A DNA stretch of 64,000 nt from Azorinus chamasolen (Eukaryota; Mollusca; Bivalvia; Cardiida; Solecurtidae). The position numbers and the translations under genes were made by a program. Positions 61,791-64,000 of this stretch are shown here, piece by piece. The stretch covers positions 57,908,633 through 57,972,632 of the forward strand of contig OY755240.1 in assembly GCA_963576725.1 (NCBI GenBank). Reading direction: 5' to 3'. The notes beneath the pieces are model-generated. The model did no database searches. It saw only the letters and a list, made by a program, of their open reading frames with translations, and had not been told where the DNA came from. The stretch's first letter is position 1. Each line of letters begins with the position of its first letter.

Positions 61791-62540
61791 TACCACACCA
61801 ATTATACCAAAGAATACTCGATTAAGAAAATACGGTCTCTTTATAAACCTGCAATTTCTACAATTATTCCACTACTACTAAATGGCTGTCAAACAGTTTA
61901 GGTCAAATACACAACGCAGTTTTGATCCTAATAAAAATTCAGAAACTAATCTAGCTAAAAACTGTTTGCAAATGTTTAATTATCACTATTTAGGAACTTA
62001 TGTCCTGGAAATAAAATCTGGAATAGACATAAGCATACATGTATGTATACATATATGTCTCTGTAAAATTCTAATAAAGTTATATAAATGGTTATGGTTT
62101 GGATCTTGATCATGTGCTCCTACAATAACACTTTTTTCTATTCTAATTAAATCAAAACAATAAATTATTATAAACCGCTAAATATAATTTTGTAATTTAA
62201 AACTATTTTAAACATGATATTTATAGTTTTTTATTATTTAGGGCGATATCAAATTTTAATTATCGGATCCAGATCTATCCTATACCGGCGCATTTTTTGG
62301 CCTGTTCTTTATCTAAGTCGTCAACATTGTCCGACATCGTTTTGTGGTCAGCAGTTTCCTATATATCTTATATGGTCAGTCAGCGTTTTAGTGGACTCTT
62401 TTTAGTCACGTGATCAACCTAACACACTTCGTGAAGGGTTGACTTTTGTTGTTAACGGAACTTGACGCTGGCCCAGTCAAATAGGAATTGTTAACAACGG
62501 AAGTTCCGTTGACAACTAAATGTACCAGTCGAATAGGACC

Positions 62541-62851
62541 ATTATTTCGCTTTAGGGCGAAATAGTTTCTCGCTTAGGAAATATCGCTCTGGCTTGAGAT
62601 TTTTTATGTCTATTCGGTGCAATTGTTATTACATTCTCGTTAATCAAAAAATTTTATACGTCTCTTTTAGATTGTTGGTGATTGGTCGGACATATATTAA
62701 GGTAAATGTTAATACATACTTGTAGCCAATTGGAATAAGGGTAGATAGCATCATTTCGCTTCAGGGCGATGTAATTTCTAGCTTATTAGAGAGTGGAAAG
62801 GTTTACATAATGGTTCGGTGCAATTGTGTTTTGAATCTCCTAAATGAAATT
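62541..62851. repeat. Satellite M3/M4 beyond the transposon
   Basis: It continues the monomer broken at 57502 (atttcgctttagggcgaa) and ends where family X begins. Confidence 0.8.
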
Positions 62852-63065
62852 ATGGTGTTAAGTGCTTGTGTGGCAGCCGTAAAACGTCGCCCCTTGCTTC
62901 ATTCTCAATGTTGTACCTTGTGATCCTTCGAGATCACGAATTTCAGTACTTGTGCTGAAAATTGAATACCGCTTAAGCCGGTGCTAGGGGCTTAAGCAGT
63001 GTTGCGCTTTCGATTGCTGTTCATGAACAGACTCGATGAAACCGAGTCTGCAATTTTCTCTTTTT
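62852..63065 (+). mobile_element. Family X element
   Basis: One copy with an intact CAGACTC...GAGTCTG hairpin (about 63028-63050 region), ending ctcttttt directly against the hairpin of the next element. Confidence 0.7.
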
Positions 63066-64000
63066 ATGCCCCCAAAGGCGGGCATATAGTAATCGCATTG
63101 TCCGTCCTTCCGTCTGTCCGTCTGTCCGTCCGTCTGTCCTTCCGTCCGGAATTCGTGTCCGGTCTGTAACTTCTGCCACAAATGTTCACCACACAAAGAC
63201 GAAGTGTCGCGTTTAACTCCCAGGTCCATGGGTCAAAGGTCAAGGTCACAGGGTACAATTACTTTGTCACAAATTTCGTGCTGGCCTGTAACTTCTTCAT
63301 CTATCAATGGATTTCAATATAACTTGCCACAAATGTTCACCAGACAGAGACGATGTGTCGCGTTCAACTCCCTGGTCCATGGGTCAAAGGACAAGGTCAC
63401 AGGGTACAATTACTTTGTCACAAATTTCGTGTCCGGTCTGTAACTTCTTCATCTATCAATGGATTTCAATATAACTTGGCACAAATGTTCACCACACAAA
63501 GACGATGTGTCCCGTTCAACTCCCAGGTCCATGGGTCAAAGGTCAAGGTCACAGGGTACAACTACTTTGTCACAAATTTCGTGTCCGGTCTGTAACTTCT
63601 TCATCTATCAATGGATTTCAATATAACTTGGCACAAATGTTCACCACACAAAGACGATGTGTCGCAGTCAACCCCCAGGTCCATGGGTCAAAGGTCAAGG
63701 TCACAGGGTACAATTACTTTGTCACAAATTTCGTGTCAGGTCTGTAACTTCTTCATCTATCAATGGATTTCAATATAACTTGGCACAAATGTTCACCACA
63801 CAAAGACGATGTGTCTCGTTCAACTCCCAGGTCCATGGGTCAAAGGTCAAGGTCACAGGGTACAATTACTTTGTCACAAATTTCGTGTCCGGACTGTAAC
63901 TTCTTTATCTATCAATGGATTTCAATATAACTTGGCACAAATGTTAACCACACAAAGACGATGTGTCGCTTTCAACTCTCAGGTCCATAGGTCAAAGGTC
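63066..64000 (-). mobile_element. Third pearl-like element, reversed, partial
   Basis: Read on the minus strand it has core repeats, microsatellite, then hairpin. On the plus strand the hairpin tatgccccc-aaa-ggcgggcata (63065-63087) comes first, then CCGT/CTGT microsatellite (63101-63146), then 152-bp core repeats. Starts are spaced 152 bp (63353, 63505, 63657, 63809). The array runs off the window. Each core has the AGGTCA cluster described under findings. Open frames of 80 residues that recur every 152 bp are repeat artefacts. Confidence 0.8.

Larger units (their letters stand above)
57503..62540. mobile_element. 5,038-bp DNA transposon (PIF/Harbinger-like candidate)
   Basis: Left end GGCCCTATTCGACTGG and right end (reverse complement) GGTCCTATTCGACTGG start inverted repeats matching at 33 of 37 positions. 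ATT flanks both ends (57500-57502, 62541-62543), and uninterrupted satellite copies read gtacattatttcgc, giving the empty site. A 3-bp duplication and GG-starting ends fit PIF/Harbinger, although TWA is the usual target there. Other 3-bp families are not excluded. Subterminal ccagtcaaatagg and ttccgttg repeats near 62470-62530 may be transposase sites. I find no complete transposase, so the copy is probably dead. Confidence 0.8.

Noticed and set aside
63204..63899. Overlapping 80-codon frames every 152 bp
   Set aside because: 152 is not a multiple of 3, and the frames recur only because the DNA repeats.

Overview
The window looks like nuclear DNA of a bivalve mollusc. The evidence is AT-rich sequence, short exons with GT/AG borders, introns full of repeats, and transposons of the bivalve 'pearl' architecture (about 160-bp core repeats, then an ACGG/ACAG microsatellite, then a terminal hairpin). 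No prokaryotic gene, rRNA or tRNA was recognised. The species cannot be named from sequence alone.

Region 1 (about 1-29,140, minus strand) is part of one large gene built from a repeated exon. Every exon is 258 or 261 bp, symmetric phase 1-1, and encodes one SREC/MEGF-type EGF-like domain (8 Cys) followed by one calcium-binding EGF domain (6 Cys, D-x-D-E-C start). Three exon families (A, B, C) occur. I place 22 intact exons, three copies of one dead B exon, and a 10-bp stub of a C exon. Four older, diverged exons lie at the left (A 382, C 2036, B 3700, A 4719). They are followed by three near-identical tandem units of about 7.55 kb, from about 6,569, 14,137 and 21,679. Left to right each unit carries C2, B, A1, A2, C1, dead B, A3. 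Transcription runs right to left. Neither the 5' nor the 3' end of the gene is in view. An intronic pearl-like element was amplified along with the exons.

Region 2 (about 29,140-57,500) has no gene I can support. It is a diverged satellite whose about 207-218-bp monomers share a core, TTCGCTTTAGGGCGAA. The monomers are organised into higher-order units of about 1,237 and 662 bp. It is interrupted by an interspersed repeat (family X), a GT/CA-rich element (family G), a second pearl-like element that became part of a chimeric tandem repeat, and short stretches of single-copy DNA.

Region 3 (57,503-62,540) is a 5,038-bp DNA transposon inserted into the satellite core. It has terminal inverted repeats of about 37 bp and a 3-bp target duplication (ATT). 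Its interior is mostly decayed: one possible first coding exon, one broken exon relic, a TATC microsatellite and several fold-back repeats.

Region 4 (62,541-64,000) returns to the satellite, then family X, then a third pearl-like element in reverse orientation. Its 152-bp core repeats each carry a cluster of nuclear-receptor-type AGGTCA half sites. This array runs off the end of the window.

The best biological story is the EGF exon array. Fully exchangeable 1-1 cassettes in three families, recently amplified, could change protein length or supply alternative cassettes.
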